In this document: positions 51,524-60,983 of the stretch, in pieces | Layout: every line of letters begins with the position of its first letter | Position numbering within the stretch: position 1 is the first letter of the stretch | NCBI RefSeq assembly: GCF_965137335.1 | Contig: NZ_CBCRZD010000005.1 | Strand: one strand, 5' to 3' | Source of the DNA: Empedobacter stercoris | Lineage (GTDB): Bacteria > Bacteroidota > Bacteroidia > Flavobacteriales > Weeksellaceae | DNA length: 64,000 nt | Made by a program: the position numbers and the translations under genes | The notes under the pieces: generated by a model | Database searches by the model: none | Told to the model about the DNA's origin: nothing | Seen by the model: the letters and a program-made list of their open reading frames with translations, nothing else

Positions 51524-54379
51524 ATGCAATATAATCCGAATGAAATCGAACCAAAATGGCAAAAGTTTTGGATTGAAGACAAGACGTTCAAATCTGATAA
51601 TCAATCAGAAAAACCTAAATTTTATGTATTAGACATGTTTCCTTATCCGTCTGGTGCTGGCTTACACGTTGGTCATCCACTTGGATACATTGCATCTGAT
51701 ATTTATTCCCGATACAAAAAATTAAAAGGATTCAACGTTTTACACCCTATGGGTTACGATTCTTTCGGTTTGCCTGCAGAACAATATGCGATACAAACAG
51801 GTCAACATCCAGCTGTTACAACAAAAATGAATATCGAAGGTGGTGTTGATAAACAAGGAAATGTAATTGCAGGATACGAAAACCAAATGAAAAAAATTGG
51901 TTTAGGATACGATTGGGATCGTGAAATTAGAACTTCAGAACCTGAATATTATAAATGGACACAATGGATTTTTAATCAATTATTTGATTCATATTATGAT
52001 CTTTCAACAAATAAAGCAGAACCCATTTCATCGTTAATTGAAACATTCAAAACTAAAGGAAACACAACGGTGAATGCTGTAAGTGATGAAGATACAGAAC
52101 GCTTTACAGCAGAACAATGGAATGCATTTTCTGAAAAAGAACAACAAGCTATTTTATTAAAATATCGTTTAACATTCTTAGCAGAAGCCGAGGTAAACTG
52201 GTGTCCAGATTTAGGAACTGTTTTAGCGAACGATGAAGTAATAAATGGTTTATCAGAACGTGGTGGATTTCCTGTTGTGCGTAAAAAAATGACACAATGG
52301 ATGATGCGTATCACGGCTTATGCAGATCGTTTATTAACGGATTTAGATAAAATTGATTGGCCAGAACCAATCAAAGATTCTCAACGCAATTGGATTGGTA
52401 AATCTAAAGGAGCGTCGATTTTCTTCGGAATTGAAGGTCATAATGATAAAATTGAAGTTTTCACGACTCGTCCTGATACTGTTTTTGGGGTTTCTTATCT
52501 TACATTAGCACCAGAACATCCTTTGGTTTCACAAATTACAACTGCTGAATTCAAAGCAAAAGTTGATGCCTATGTAGATTATACGTCTAAACGTTCGGAG
52601 CGTGATCGTTTAGCTGATGCTAAACATATTACTGGTGAATTTACGGGAGCTTTTGCTATACATCCATTTACAGGAAAACAAGTTCCTATATGGATTGGTG
52701 ATTATGTATTAGCATCGTATGGAACAGGTGCTGTAATGGCAGTTCCTTCTGGTGACGAACGAGATTTTTCTTTTGCAAATCATTTCAATTTACCTATTAT
52801 TAATATTTTCAAAGGACAAAATATTTCTGAAGCTGCTTTTACAGAAAAAGGTGGATTCGAATTACAAGATTCTGATTTCTTAAATGGATTAGGTTATCAA
52901 CAAGCTGTTGAAAAAGCAATTGAAGCCTTAGAAGAAAACGGATTTGGAAAAGGAAAAACAAACTTCCGTTTACGTGAAGCTGTTTTCTCTCGCCAACGCT
53001 ATTGGGGAGAACCAGTTCCTGTTTATTTCAAAGACGGAATGCCTTACACGATTCCTACAGAAGCCTTACCAATAATTTTACCAGAAGTGGACGAATATTT
53101 GCCAACTGCAGAAGGTGAACCACCATTAGGACGTGCAACAAAATGGGCATTTAACACAACTACAAACGAAGTAGTGGACAATAGTTTAATCAACAACGAA
53201 ACTATTTTCCCTATCGAATTGAATACAATGCCTGGTTGGGCAGGTTCTTCTTGGTATTGGTTACGTTACATGGATGCTAAGAATGATAACGAATTTGTAT
53301 CAAAACAAGCCGTTGATTATTGGCAAAATGTAGATTTGTACATGGGAGGTTCTGAACACGCAACTGGACACTTATTGTATTCTCGTTTTTGGCAAAAATT
53401 CTTATTTGACAAAGGATTTGCTCCAACGGAAGAATATGCAGCGAAATTAATCAACCAAGGAATGATTTTGGGGATGAGTGCTTTTGCTTACCGTATCAAT
53501 GGAACAAATACATTTGTTTCGAAAGGTTTAAAAGATCAACACGAAACCACTCCAATCCATGTTGACGTAAATATGTTGAAAGATGGAGGGGATGAATTAG
53601 ATACAGAAAAATTCAAAGCGTGGCGAGAAGATTTTGCAAACGCTGAATTTATTTTAGAAGACGAAAAATACATCACAGGTCGTGAAGTTGAAAAAATGTC
53701 AAAATCTAAGTTTAATGTAATTTCTCCAGATACTATTTGTGACGAATATGGTGCTGATGCGCTACGTTTGTATGAAATGTTTTTAGGTCCGTTAGAACAA
53801 ACTAAACCATGGAATACACAAGGTATCTCTGGTGTTTCTTCATTCCTTAAAAAATTATGGAAATTGTACCATAATGGCGAAAACGAGAGTTTCTTCGTTT
53901 CTGATGACGAACCAACAAAAGAAGAAATGAAAGTTCTTCATCAATCAATCAAAAAAGTAGACGAAGATGTGAATAATTTCTCGTTCAATACATCGGTTTC
54001 TACCTTTATGATTGCAGTGAACGAATTAGGAAAATTAAAATCAAATAAACGCGCAATTTTAGAGCCTTTAGCAATTATTATTTCGCCTTATGCACCACAT
54101 ATTGCAGAAGAATTATGGTCTAAATTAGGTCACGAAACTTCTGTCGCAAAAGCTGACTTCCCTATTTTTGAAGAAAAATGGTTGATTGCAGATGCAAAAG
54201 AATATCCAGTTTCATTTAATGGTAAAATGAAATTCTTGTTAGAATTGCCTTTAACCTTATCAAAAGATGAAATTCAGGAAATTGTCATGAAAGACGAACG
54301 TACCATCAAACAATTGGGAGATCGTACTCCAAAGAACATTATTATTGTTCCTGGAAAAATTATCAACATCGTTGGATAA
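51524..54379 (+). CDS. leuS: Leucyl-tRNA synthetase
   Basis: A 951-residue class I synthetase that charges tRNA-Leu. It has the HIGH motif as HVGH in YPSGAGLHVGHPLGYIASD, the editing domain with TTRPDTVFGVSYLTLAPEHP and VPSGDERDFSFA, the class motif EHATGHLLYSRFW and KMSKSKFNV. It is longer than many bacterial LeuRS; insertions around residues 155-205 and 640-690 are typical of Bacteroidota. Monocistronic, with a strong terminator. Confidence 0.98.
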   Translation: MQYNPNEIEPKWQKFWIEDKTFKSDNQSEKPKFYVLDMFPYPSGAGLHVGHPLGYIASDIYSRYKKLKGFNVLHPMGYDSFGLPAEQYAIQTGQHPAVTTKMNIEGGVDKQGNVIAGYENQMKKIGLGYDWDREIRTSEPEYYKWTQWIFNQLFDSYYDLSTNKAEPISSLIETFKTKGNTTVNAVSDEDTERFTAEQWNAFSEKEQQAILLKYRLTFLAEAEVNWCPDLGTVLANDEVINGLSERGGFPVVRKKMTQWMMRITAYADRLLTDLDKIDWPEPIKDSQRNWIGKSKGASIFFGIEGHNDKIEVFTTRPDTVFGVSYLTLAPEHPLVSQITTAEFKAKVDAYVDYTSKRSERDRLADAKHITGEFTGAFAIHPFTGKQVPIWIGDYVLASYGTGAVMAVPSGDERDFSFANHFNLPIINIFKGQNISEAAFTEKGGFELQDSDFLNGLGYQQAVEKAIEALEENGFGKGKTNFRLREAVFSRQRYWGEPVPVYFKDGMPYTIPTEALPIILPEVDEYLPTAEGEPPLGRATKWAFNTTTNEVVDNSLINNETIFPIELNTMPGWAGSSWYWLRYMDAKNDNEFVSKQAVDYWQNVDLYMGGSEHATGHLLYSRFWQKFLFDKGFAPTEEYAAKLINQGMILGMSAFAYRINGTNTFVSKGLKDQHETTPIHVDVNMLKDGGDELDTEKFKAWREDFANAEFILEDEKYITGREVEKMSKSKFNVISPDTICDEYGADALRLYEMFLGPLEQTKPWNTQGISGVSSFLKKLWKLYHNGENESFFVSDDEPTKEEMKVLHQSIKKVDEDVNNFSFNTSVSTFMIAVNELGKLKSNKRAILEPLAIIISPYAPHIAEELWSKLGHETSVAKADFPIFEEKWLIADAKEYPVSFNGKMKFLLELPLTLSKDEIQEIVMKDERTIKQLGDRTPKNIIIVPGKIINIVG

Positions 54380-54421
54380 AAAAAATTTTAGATACTAGAT
54401 TTTAGTATTGAGAATATAGAT

Positions 54422-54447
54422 AAAAGCCTCGCAAATGCGAGGCTTTT
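54422..54447 (+). terminator. Terminator of leuS
   Basis: AAAAGCCTCGCA and TGCGAGGCTTTT form a perfect 12-bp stem with a 2-base centre. Confidence 0.88.
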
Positions 54448-54507
54448 ATATTGGAAAGATTTTTCGACAAACTCAGAAAGACAAGACTTAGAATAAAATT
54501 AAAAACC

Positions 54508-54581
54508 GCGTTAGGGATTGCAGTGGAAATCCTTTGCTGAATAGCAAAGATTGGAACAAAAAGCCCGCCCGAAGGGAACGC
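54508..54581 (+). ncRNA. Multi-branched structured intergenic element (candidate RNA or interspersed repeat)
   Basis: An outer stem GCGTT (54508-54512)/AACGC (54577-54581) closes a branched fold: GGATT (54515-54519)/AATCC (54528-54532), hairpin CTTTGCT (54532-54538)/AGCAAAG (54543-54549), and hairpin CCC/GGG (54568-54576). The motif GCGTTAGGGATTG ... AAAGCCCG ... GGGAACGCCC recurs, from memory, in many flavobacterial genomes. The strand is taken from this motif. The function is not known to me. Confidence 0.45.
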
Positions 54582-54621
54582 CCAAAAAAAATTAATATCT
54601 TAGTACAAATAAATACGCAAC

Positions 54622-55163
54622 ATGAAATATTTACCAACGTTAGAGACGGAGCGATTGATTATACGACCAATTACAATGAATGATTTGCACGATTTTTATG
54701 AAATGGATTCTCAACCCGAAGTGCACGTTTACCTAAAGGCTGAACCTGTAAAGACTATTGAGCAAACTCGCCAAATTATTGAAGATTTACAGCGTCAATA
54801 CGATGAGTTGGGACATGGACGATTGGCAGTTGTGGTGAAAGAAACTGGTAAAATGATTGGTTGGACTGGTTTTAAATATATTATTGAAGAAGAGGCTATG
54901 AACAATCGCTATGACTTTGTTGATATCGGATATCGTTACCGAAAAGAAGCATGGGGAAAAGGTTATGCAACCGAAGCTGCGGAGGCTTGTATGGATTATT
55001 ACAAAAAAATATGTCGCATATTCAACTAAACGCGATAACACATGTTGACAACGAAGGTTCTCGAAAAATTTTAGAAAAAGTAGGGTTTAAAGTAACCGAA
55101 ACTTTTCATTTTGATATTTGGGAGTTGGATTGTTACTGGTATGAGTTGAAACAAGGAGAGTAA
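54622..55163 (+). pseudogene. GNAT N-acetyltransferase with a one-base frameshift
   Basis: A RimJ/RimL-like acetyltransferase. The first part (MKYLPTLETERLIIRPITMN to YRKEAWGKGYATEAAEACMD) includes the acetyl-CoA site; the frame then fails at a run of seven A residues (55003-55009). With one extra A the frame continues as YYKKNMSHIQLNAITHVDNE to GSRKILEKVGFKV and stops at 55163, giving about 180 residues, the normal family size. This is either a recent inactivation, a slippage site or a base-call error. The truncated product would lack the last strands of the fold. Confidence 0.85.
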
Positions 55164-55215
55164 AAATTCCATCTTAATTGTTATTTAACAAAAAATAACA
55201 ATTAAGATGGAGAAT
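55164..55215. terminator. Long perfect hairpin between convergent genes
   Basis: An 18-bp perfect stem (55169-55186 with 55193-55210) and a 6-base loop. A T-run follows on the minus strand; on the + strand T residues come a little later. It probably ends both the GNAT and the baeRF-like transcripts. Confidence 0.75.
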
Positions 55216-55233
55216 AAATTTTAGCGCAAAGAA

Positions 55234-56310
55234 TTAATACCTCGTTTTCAAAACAATATTACCTAGTTCTTTTATTTCCTCTTGACTAGTAAAAATTGTA
55301 TTCCCTTTTTTTGCAATCACTTCCCATGCAATAGTACTTACGACATCGTCCAAAACACCTGGTTCTGTAGCGTCGGAAACAATTTCAAATGTACGATCGT
55401 CCTTCATACGAACTGGCTGTTGGTAATCTTGGTGCACAATTAACAAATCTCCTCGACCATCAATAGCAGCTTGATAAATTTCTTGTAAATCTGTTAAGAC
55501 TTGCCCTTTACTTACGGCTTCACTCATTTCTTCGATCGATTTTTTTCGATTTTGGTGTTGATAATTTTTAATAAATTCACCCGCAATTTCCATGTAGTCG
55601 TTTTGTTGCGTTGGTGAATTAAAATCGGTAGAAATATTTCCTAAGTATATACTAGGCGTATCTGCTTCGGCAATAAATTCACCATAATTATCATCCGTAG
55701 AAATGACCAAGCAACGTAAATTACCTTCCGGGTTTACACGCTGAACTGATTTATCTATCTGATTAAAGAAGTCTTTGATTTTGTTTTTCTGCTCGTCTGT
55801 TTTGCTAAATAAACTACTTAGGTTATAGTTATTTTCTGTAAATGGAAAATCATCATTTTCAATCTCTTGAACAATCGAATCATTGATGGCTTGATACAAG
55901 TGTACCCCTTTTTTTGTTAGGTACAGCACCAGATATTCAGTAACACGATTCATAACTTTAATAAGAGGTCTGATATGAAACGTTTCATCAATCCAAACAC
56001 CTTCATGAGTTATTGGAATATCAGTACGTATAAATTCGAACGTGTCCTTTGAAATATAAATGTGTAAACTTTCTAAATTCTTATGTACTTCTAATTCTTC
56101 AGCTATATTTTCTAATTTTTCTAATATATCTGGAATTTCTCGTTTGGAGTGAATTTCCAATAATCTATCTTCCGCTTCTTTCGCTAAATTTTTTAGTTTG
56201 ATTGCGTCTTGTTGGTTGTCTGGGCTCGTACGATGTGTATTGAATGCAATCGTAATACAAGGAGAGTTTTTTTCTGTTGCTAGCGTTAAAAGTTGTTCTT
56301 TAATACTCAT
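55234..56310 (-). CDS. Protein related to the bacterial archaeo-eukaryotic release-factor family (baeRF)
   Basis: A 358-residue soluble protein. The N-terminal part (about 1-110) has ITIAFNTHRTSPDNQQDAIK and a helical region; the middle domain holds RPLIKVMNRVTEYLVLYLTK, and the C-terminal domain looks like an eRF1 domain-3-type fold (ITIAFN, LLIVHQ, VLDDVVSTIAWEVIAKKG). This pattern fits the baeRF families, thought to act on stalled ribosomes or peptidyl-tRNA. The assignment rests on general pattern, so the role is uncertain. Confidence 0.6.
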   Translation of the reverse strand: MSIKEQLLTLATEKNSPCITIAFNTHRTSPDNQQDAIKLKNLAKEAEDRLLEIHSKREIPDILEKLENIAEELEVHKNLESLHIYISKDTFEFIRTDIPITHEGVWIDETFHIRPLIKVMNRVTEYLVLYLTKKGVHLYQAINDSIVQEIENDDFPFTENNYNLSSLFSKTDEQKNKIKDFFNQIDKSVQRVNPEGNLRCLVISTDDNYGEFIAEADTPSIYLGNISTDFNSPTQQNDYMEIAGEFIKNYQHQNRKKSIEEMSEAVSKGQVLTDLQEIYQAAIDGRGDLLIVHQDYQQPVRMKDDRTFEIVSDATEPGVLDDVVSTIAWEVIAKKGNTIFTSQEEIKELGNIVLKTRY

Positions 56311-56477
56311 AAATATTATTTTTATAAATGTTTATTATTCTATTAAGATATCTATAAATTTCTCAACAACAATTAATAACCAACACTTTAACAAAAAAAA
56401 TAACATTTTCAAAAATATGTATCTTTATTAAAGATAAATGTTGGGTATTAACAAACTTCCTTGGCAAACCATTTTAT

Positions 56478-57419
56478 ATGAAAAAATTAATTTTAACAAC
56501 TCTTTGTTTAGTTTTATCACAAGTCAATTTTGCTCAAAAAATTTCGACGAATGACTATGAAGTGAAAACGACTTTAGCTGATTTTAATCTAAAAGGAAAG
56601 GTTGAAAAAGTTGTTTCAACAGCTACAGATGCGAACGGAAATTCGACTACTTTACCATTTTTGGAAAATGAATTTTATAATCAGATTTCGTTAGAATTTA
56701 ATTCGAAAGGTTTGTTAAAAAAACGGACCAATTATTTGGATTATCGAGGGAAATTAGCTGTTTATAACTATGTTAATAACGACTACAATAACTCGAATTT
56801 AATTGATAAACAAACGAATACAGTTATTAACAATAATGAAGATCCAAAACGAATTGCAGCAGACAAAACATTTGTTTATGACCATAAAAATCGCTTGATA
56901 AATTTGATTGAAAAAAATAAAGGAAAAACATCTAAATCAAGTTATGAAACAGTTTTTAATTATTCGAATAGGTTAGATAAAATCACAACAAAAGTAGAAG
57001 GTGCTACGATTTCTGAAAACAATTTGACTTATAATAAAAAAGGGCACTTGGTGTTGGATGAGATGACTTCTTTTGATGGAAAAAAAGGGCGAAAAATATA
57101 CTATATCTACGACAAAGACACAGCTGTTTTTCAGGAAGAAGTTGCTGGAAACTCAAGCAAAATAATGTTTTTTGATCATGGAAATATTTCAAAACTACAA
57201 TCATTTGATCACAATAAAATGTTGGTTTATCAGGCTGATTTTGATTCGAAAAATGAGATTGTCAACTTCAAGAAACAATCATTTCGAAATGGACAAAACT
57301 TCTTAACATCGTATCAAGTTTCGTATGAATATGATTCGAAAAATAATTGGATAAAAGCTTCTATTTCAACAGATGGTGAATTAAAATATAATGTAAAACG
57401 CACAATTAATTATTATTAA
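56478..57419 (+). CDS. Exported YD-repeat-like protein of unknown function
   Basis: A 313-residue protein with a signal peptide (MKKLILTTLCLVLSQVNFAQ). The mature part has short repeated beta units with NxKG or YDxKN turns (FNSKGLLKKRTNYLDYRGKL, YNKKGHLVLDEM, YEYDSKNNWIKASI), similar to YD-repeat or RHS-like proteins of this phylum. No peptidase or toxin domain is attached. Function unknown. A two-way terminator follows. Confidence 0.65.
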   Translation: MKKLILTTLCLVLSQVNFAQKISTNDYEVKTTLADFNLKGKVEKVVSTATDANGNSTTLPFLENEFYNQISLEFNSKGLLKKRTNYLDYRGKLAVYNYVNNDYNNSNLIDKQTNTVINNNEDPKRIAADKTFVYDHKNRLINLIEKNKGKTSKSSYETVFNYSNRLDKITTKVEGATISENNLTYNKKGHLVLDEMTSFDGKKGRKIYYIYDKDTAVFQEEVAGNSSKIMFFDHGNISKLQSFDHNKMLVYQADFDSKNEIVNFKKQSFRNGQNFLTSYQVSYEYDSKNNWIKASISTDGELKYNVKRTINYY

Positions 57420-57421
57420 AC

Positions 57422-57452
57422 AAAAAAGGTTGAGCCTTGCTCAACCTTCTTT
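57422..57452. terminator. Bidirectional terminator
   Basis: AAGGTTGAG (57426-57434) and CTCAACCTT (57440-57448) form a 9-bp stem with T-rich sides on both strands, between convergent genes. Confidence 0.8.
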
Positions 57453-57470
57453 CCACAAATAAATAACACA

Positions 57471-59735
57471 CTACTTTTTGATTACTTTGAAAGTAGAGTT
57501 GTTAACTTTTATGATATAAACACCTTTCAATAAAGAAGAAACATCCAATTGATTCTTCCCTTTTTGAAGTGTTTTCTCCGTAATTTTAGTTCCTGTAAGT
57601 GCAAAGATTTCTGCCTTAGATTCTTCTTTTGTTTCGATGAACAAGATATTATTCACAGGATTTGGGTAAACATTTATCAATGATTTCGTCAAATCATTTG
57701 TACCTAAAACAGCTGTTGAAATTGTAATATTTTGTGAAACAACTTTTCCATTCGAATTGAAAGAAATTTTAATTTTAGCTGTTCCATTTTTTAATGGATT
57801 AATTACTAATTCTTCATTATCATTAATCGAAATTTCAGCTACTTCATTATTCTCGATGATTTCTAAATCTTTTACAATCGCAGCTGACAAATTATCTAAA
57901 TCAGAAACTTTGTCTTTCAAATCAATTGTTGTTGCAGTATTAATATGATAAGTCGTCTCTAAACCTTCTATTTCAGGATTATTTGCATCTGGAAAAACAG
58001 GTAAAGCAGAGAACCAATAATAATCTTGTAACTGAATTGTTTTCACTAAATTACCTTTATTATCAATCTCGTGAACCCAGTTTTTTTGATAATGAGAAGA
58101 ATATCCACTTTCCGTTGTTGTGATAATTAAATTATCTGTTATTGGATCAATACGTAATCCAGCACCATAAGGAATTTGTTTGTACTGATTGTCTTGTCCT
58201 GGAATTGTTGCAAAACTTTCATTAAATTGATCTTTATCTATATCATATTTTACAATTGTTGGACTTGATGACCAACCAGATCCTGGAAAGAAATAAATAG
58301 CGTTCTCTTTAGTAGAAGCGCAGAAACTTCCTGCATTCCATGCTCCCCAAGTATTCGGAATTGTTTTCGTTGGAATAGCAATTTCTGTTGTTTCTAAAGT
58401 AAATGGATCTATTTTAATTATTTTATTTCCCAAAGCTCCCCAAATGTTTCCATCTTTCGTTTGAATTACAGAAGTATAAGCTCCTTCAAAAGTTGTTTTC
58501 ACTGTATGTGTTTTAGGATCAATAACTAAAATCCCTTTGCTTTGTTTTACAGCAAAAACATATTTAGAAGTTCGGATCATATTTCCTATTTGTCCAGCAT
58601 AAGTACTTCCTCCACCAGTTCCTTCAACCATTTCTCCAACTTTTAAGTTTTCGATATCGAATAAGAAGATTCCATTTGCAGCTCCGATATAGCCTGTTTT
58701 AGGATCAACACCTACAAATGAACGTCCATCTCCTCCTCCAATATTATCGAATCCAGCGATTTTTTTCATTGTTTTTGCATCTGCTACAACTAATCTTCCT
58801 CCAGGAGTATAATTCACATCTCCTCCATCTTTCTCTTGTTTAGATACAAAATAAAATTTATCACCGTAAATTGTTCCGAATTGAGTTGTTGCTCCAAAAG
58901 CTTCATTATTGTTTACTTCACTGTAAACACGATAAGAAACTGTACCATCTGGAGCTATATAATTAACAGAACCATTTGTATGCCCAAACCATTCTTCATT
59001 TACAATGAAATATCCTTTTGTAAAATCTAAAGTAGGTTTTTCATAAGGTTCGACAGCTACAAACTCATCTGCTAAAGGATAATCTCCAAAATCTTTTGCA
59101 AATGACCATGCATCCCAAGATCCATCTTCTAAAACACGGCTACTTGCTCCTAAACCAGAATATCCATAATCTCCCTCTTTCTCTTTTACCCAATATGACC
59201 AATAACCTTTAGAAGTCCATCCTGATGCCCAATGATCGTTTGTATCTACACTAGTCCATAAATCAAAATCATAATCAGATGTTGTTACTTTTCCATCCTT
59301 TGGATAGTAAGGGTAAGTTGTATTCCCATCTTTTACTAAACCAATAGTACCTTTTCCATCTAAATCGAACCCAAATCCACCAATAGCTGTACCATATTGA
59401 GTTCCCTCTAAAGCAAGAACATAAAAACGTGGATCAACCTTAGCGATTTCTAAAATCATATCAACTCCATGTTTTTCTCCATTAAAACGGTATCCCCAAA
59501 CCATTGCATCTGGAGTTTTATCATCGTTCCATTGTACTACAAGAGCAGCTTTGTTAGTCCCTTCTCCAACCCAATATTTTACATCATCAAATGTAAAGGT
59601 TGCATCTCCTGCTTTTGCTTGCTTGTGTGCAGAAATCTTAATATCATTTCGAGGTACGCCTTGTACCTTAACTTGCGCGTTAAGTCCTAGACAAAAAGTT
59701 AGGAACAAAACAGTTAGAAAGTAAAATTTTCTCAT
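57471..59735 (-). CDS. DUF5074-like surface protein with type IX sorting domain
   Basis: A 754-residue exported protein. It has a signal peptide (MRKFYFLTVLFLTFCLGLNA), an N-terminal domain rich in Trp and Tyr (about 30-250, DVKYWVGEGTNKAALVVQWN, a style seen in cobalamin-locus proteins), a beta-propeller-like middle (about 250-600), and a C-terminal type IX secretion sorting domain (INVYPNPVNNILFI, then KGVYIIKV and a final Lys pair). It would be displayed or released at the cell surface. It is the last gene of the TonB receptor operon, 34 bp after the PKD lipoprotein gene. Confidence 0.8.
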   Translation of the reverse strand: MRKFYFLTVLFLTFCLGLNAQVKVQGVPRNDIKISAHKQAKAGDATFTFDDVKYWVGEGTNKAALVVQWNDDKTPDAMVWGYRFNGEKHGVDMILEIAKVDPRFYVLALEGTQYGTAIGGFGFDLDGKGTIGLVKDGNTTYPYYPKDGKVTTSDYDFDLWTSVDTNDHWASGWTSKGYWSYWVKEKEGDYGYSGLGASSRVLEDGSWDAWSFAKDFGDYPLADEFVAVEPYEKPTLDFTKGYFIVNEEWFGHTNGSVNYIAPDGTVSYRVYSEVNNNEAFGATTQFGTIYGDKFYFVSKQEKDGGDVNYTPGGRLVVADAKTMKKIAGFDNIGGGDGRSFVGVDPKTGYIGAANGIFLFDIENLKVGEMVEGTGGGSTYAGQIGNMIRTSKYVFAVKQSKGILVIDPKTHTVKTTFEGAYTSVIQTKDGNIWGALGNKIIKIDPFTLETTEIAIPTKTIPNTWGAWNAGSFCASTKENAIYFFPGSGWSSSPTIVKYDIDKDQFNESFATIPGQDNQYKQIPYGAGLRIDPITDNLIITTTESGYSSHYQKNWVHEIDNKGNLVKTIQLQDYYWFSALPVFPDANNPEIEGLETTYHINTATTIDLKDKVSDLDNLSAAIVKDLEIIENNEVAEISINDNEELVINPLKNGTAKIKISFNSNGKVVSQNITISTAVLGTNDLTKSLINVYPNPVNNILFIETKEESKAEIFALTGTKITEKTLQKGKNQLDVSSLLKGVYIIKVNNSTFKVIKK

Positions 59736-59769
59736 TTGTTAATATTTAGTTTTATAATTCTCTTAGATT

Positions 59770-60969
59770 TTAGAAATGTAAATCGTACGCTCCCATAATT
59801 TCCGTTGATACTTCGCCTAACCAACCTGCCTCCTGGTTAATACCTGTATAAACTTTAATAAAATCGATTCCTGGAAGTTTCACTTTATTTCCATTTTTAT
59901 CTACAGCCCAATCAATGTCAATATTGGAAGCTTCATCATTATTAGGAGCATTATCTGCATATCCAAAAGCATAAGATTTACCAACCCAATAAGTCCCTGT
60001 ACCACTTTGGTCATAAAAATTATTTGGAAGTAACGTTCCTGTAAATTTTAATTGATTGTCTCCAAACCATAAAGGATAGTAGGATTGAGCATGGAAAGAG
60101 TTTTTGGTTTTATACCCTGTATTTCCCTGATTATCTGTCCATTTTATATATTCAATATCAATATCCCAACCATGAGTTCCTATTACAGGTATTTTATTTT
60201 CATCTGGTTTATTGTAGATAATAGAATAATTTTTAATGGTTTTTGAATTTGTATATTCACTTCCTGCAATTTCGTACCATTCATCATTATCTGGAACTCC
60301 GTTATTATTTTTGTCATAAGCAACCATAATAATTCCTGGCTCGCATGAACCTGCTCGTTCTTCTTGTGCCTCATTACCCCAAAAAGCATTTCCTAGAATT
60401 TTAAAATCTCTTTTATTGACTTTATTAATAATAGTATGATCAAATCCAAAAACGACATAACCACCATATCCTCCTAAAGAAATTAATTGCCCTTCAGAAC
60501 CAACAATACTACTCGCTGCTTTTGCAATCATTTGTTCTCGCGTATTACCAGAAACATACTCTGGTAAATCGTTTGTAAACTGTCCTACTGCAGGCATAAA
60601 ATCATAAACTTGAGCAATATATTTGCTATAAGCTTTTGACTCTTTATTTACTGTAATTTGGGTTTCTAATTTTTTGGTTGTTGATAAACCTTTTACTTCT
60701 AATGTTAATTGATAAGTTCCTATTTCATCTGAAACAAAAGAAAATGTTTTGTCACTACCAACTATTTCATTTCCGTTTTTCCAAGTATATGTTGCATTTT
60801 CAAATCCTGAAACGGTAGGTTCTATTGTAATTATTTTTAGTCGATTTGTTGAATATGAAGAATTTAATTTCACGTCATCAATTGATAAATTACTATCCGA
60901 ATCATCGCTACTACAACTTTGTATAAAAGCGAGACTTAATGCTGTAATAAATAGTTTAGAATATTTCAT
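59770..60969 (-). CDS. PKD-domain surface lipoprotein of the TonB operon
   Basis: A 399-residue lipoprotein (MKYSKLFITALSLAFIQSCSSDDSD; the acidic run after Cys suggests surface export). Residues about 30-110 form a PKD-like domain (ATYTWKNGNEIVGSDKTFSF). The remaining part is a conserved Bacteroidota cell-surface domain with SLGGYGGYVVFGFDHTI, DKNNNGVPDNDEWYEIAGSE and IDWAVDKNGNKVKLPGIDFI. It is 14 bp after the beta-propeller gene. A role in capturing the receptor substrate is likely by context. Confidence 0.82.
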   Translation of the reverse strand: MKYSKLFITALSLAFIQSCSSDDSDSNLSIDDVKLNSSYSTNRLKIITIEPTVSGFENATYTWKNGNEIVGSDKTFSFVSDEIGTYQLTLEVKGLSTTKKLETQITVNKESKAYSKYIAQVYDFMPAVGQFTNDLPEYVSGNTREQMIAKAASSIVGSEGQLISLGGYGGYVVFGFDHTIINKVNKRDFKILGNAFWGNEAQEERAGSCEPGIIMVAYDKNNNGVPDNDEWYEIAGSEYTNSKTIKNYSIIYNKPDENKIPVIGTHGWDIDIEYIKWTDNQGNTGYKTKNSFHAQSYYPLWFGDNQLKFTGTLLPNNFYDQSGTGTYWVGKSYAFGYADNAPNNDEASNIDIDWAVDKNGNKVKLPGIDFIKVYTGINQEAGWLGEVSTEIMGAYDLHF

Positions 60970-60983
60970 TTTAAGTGTGTATT

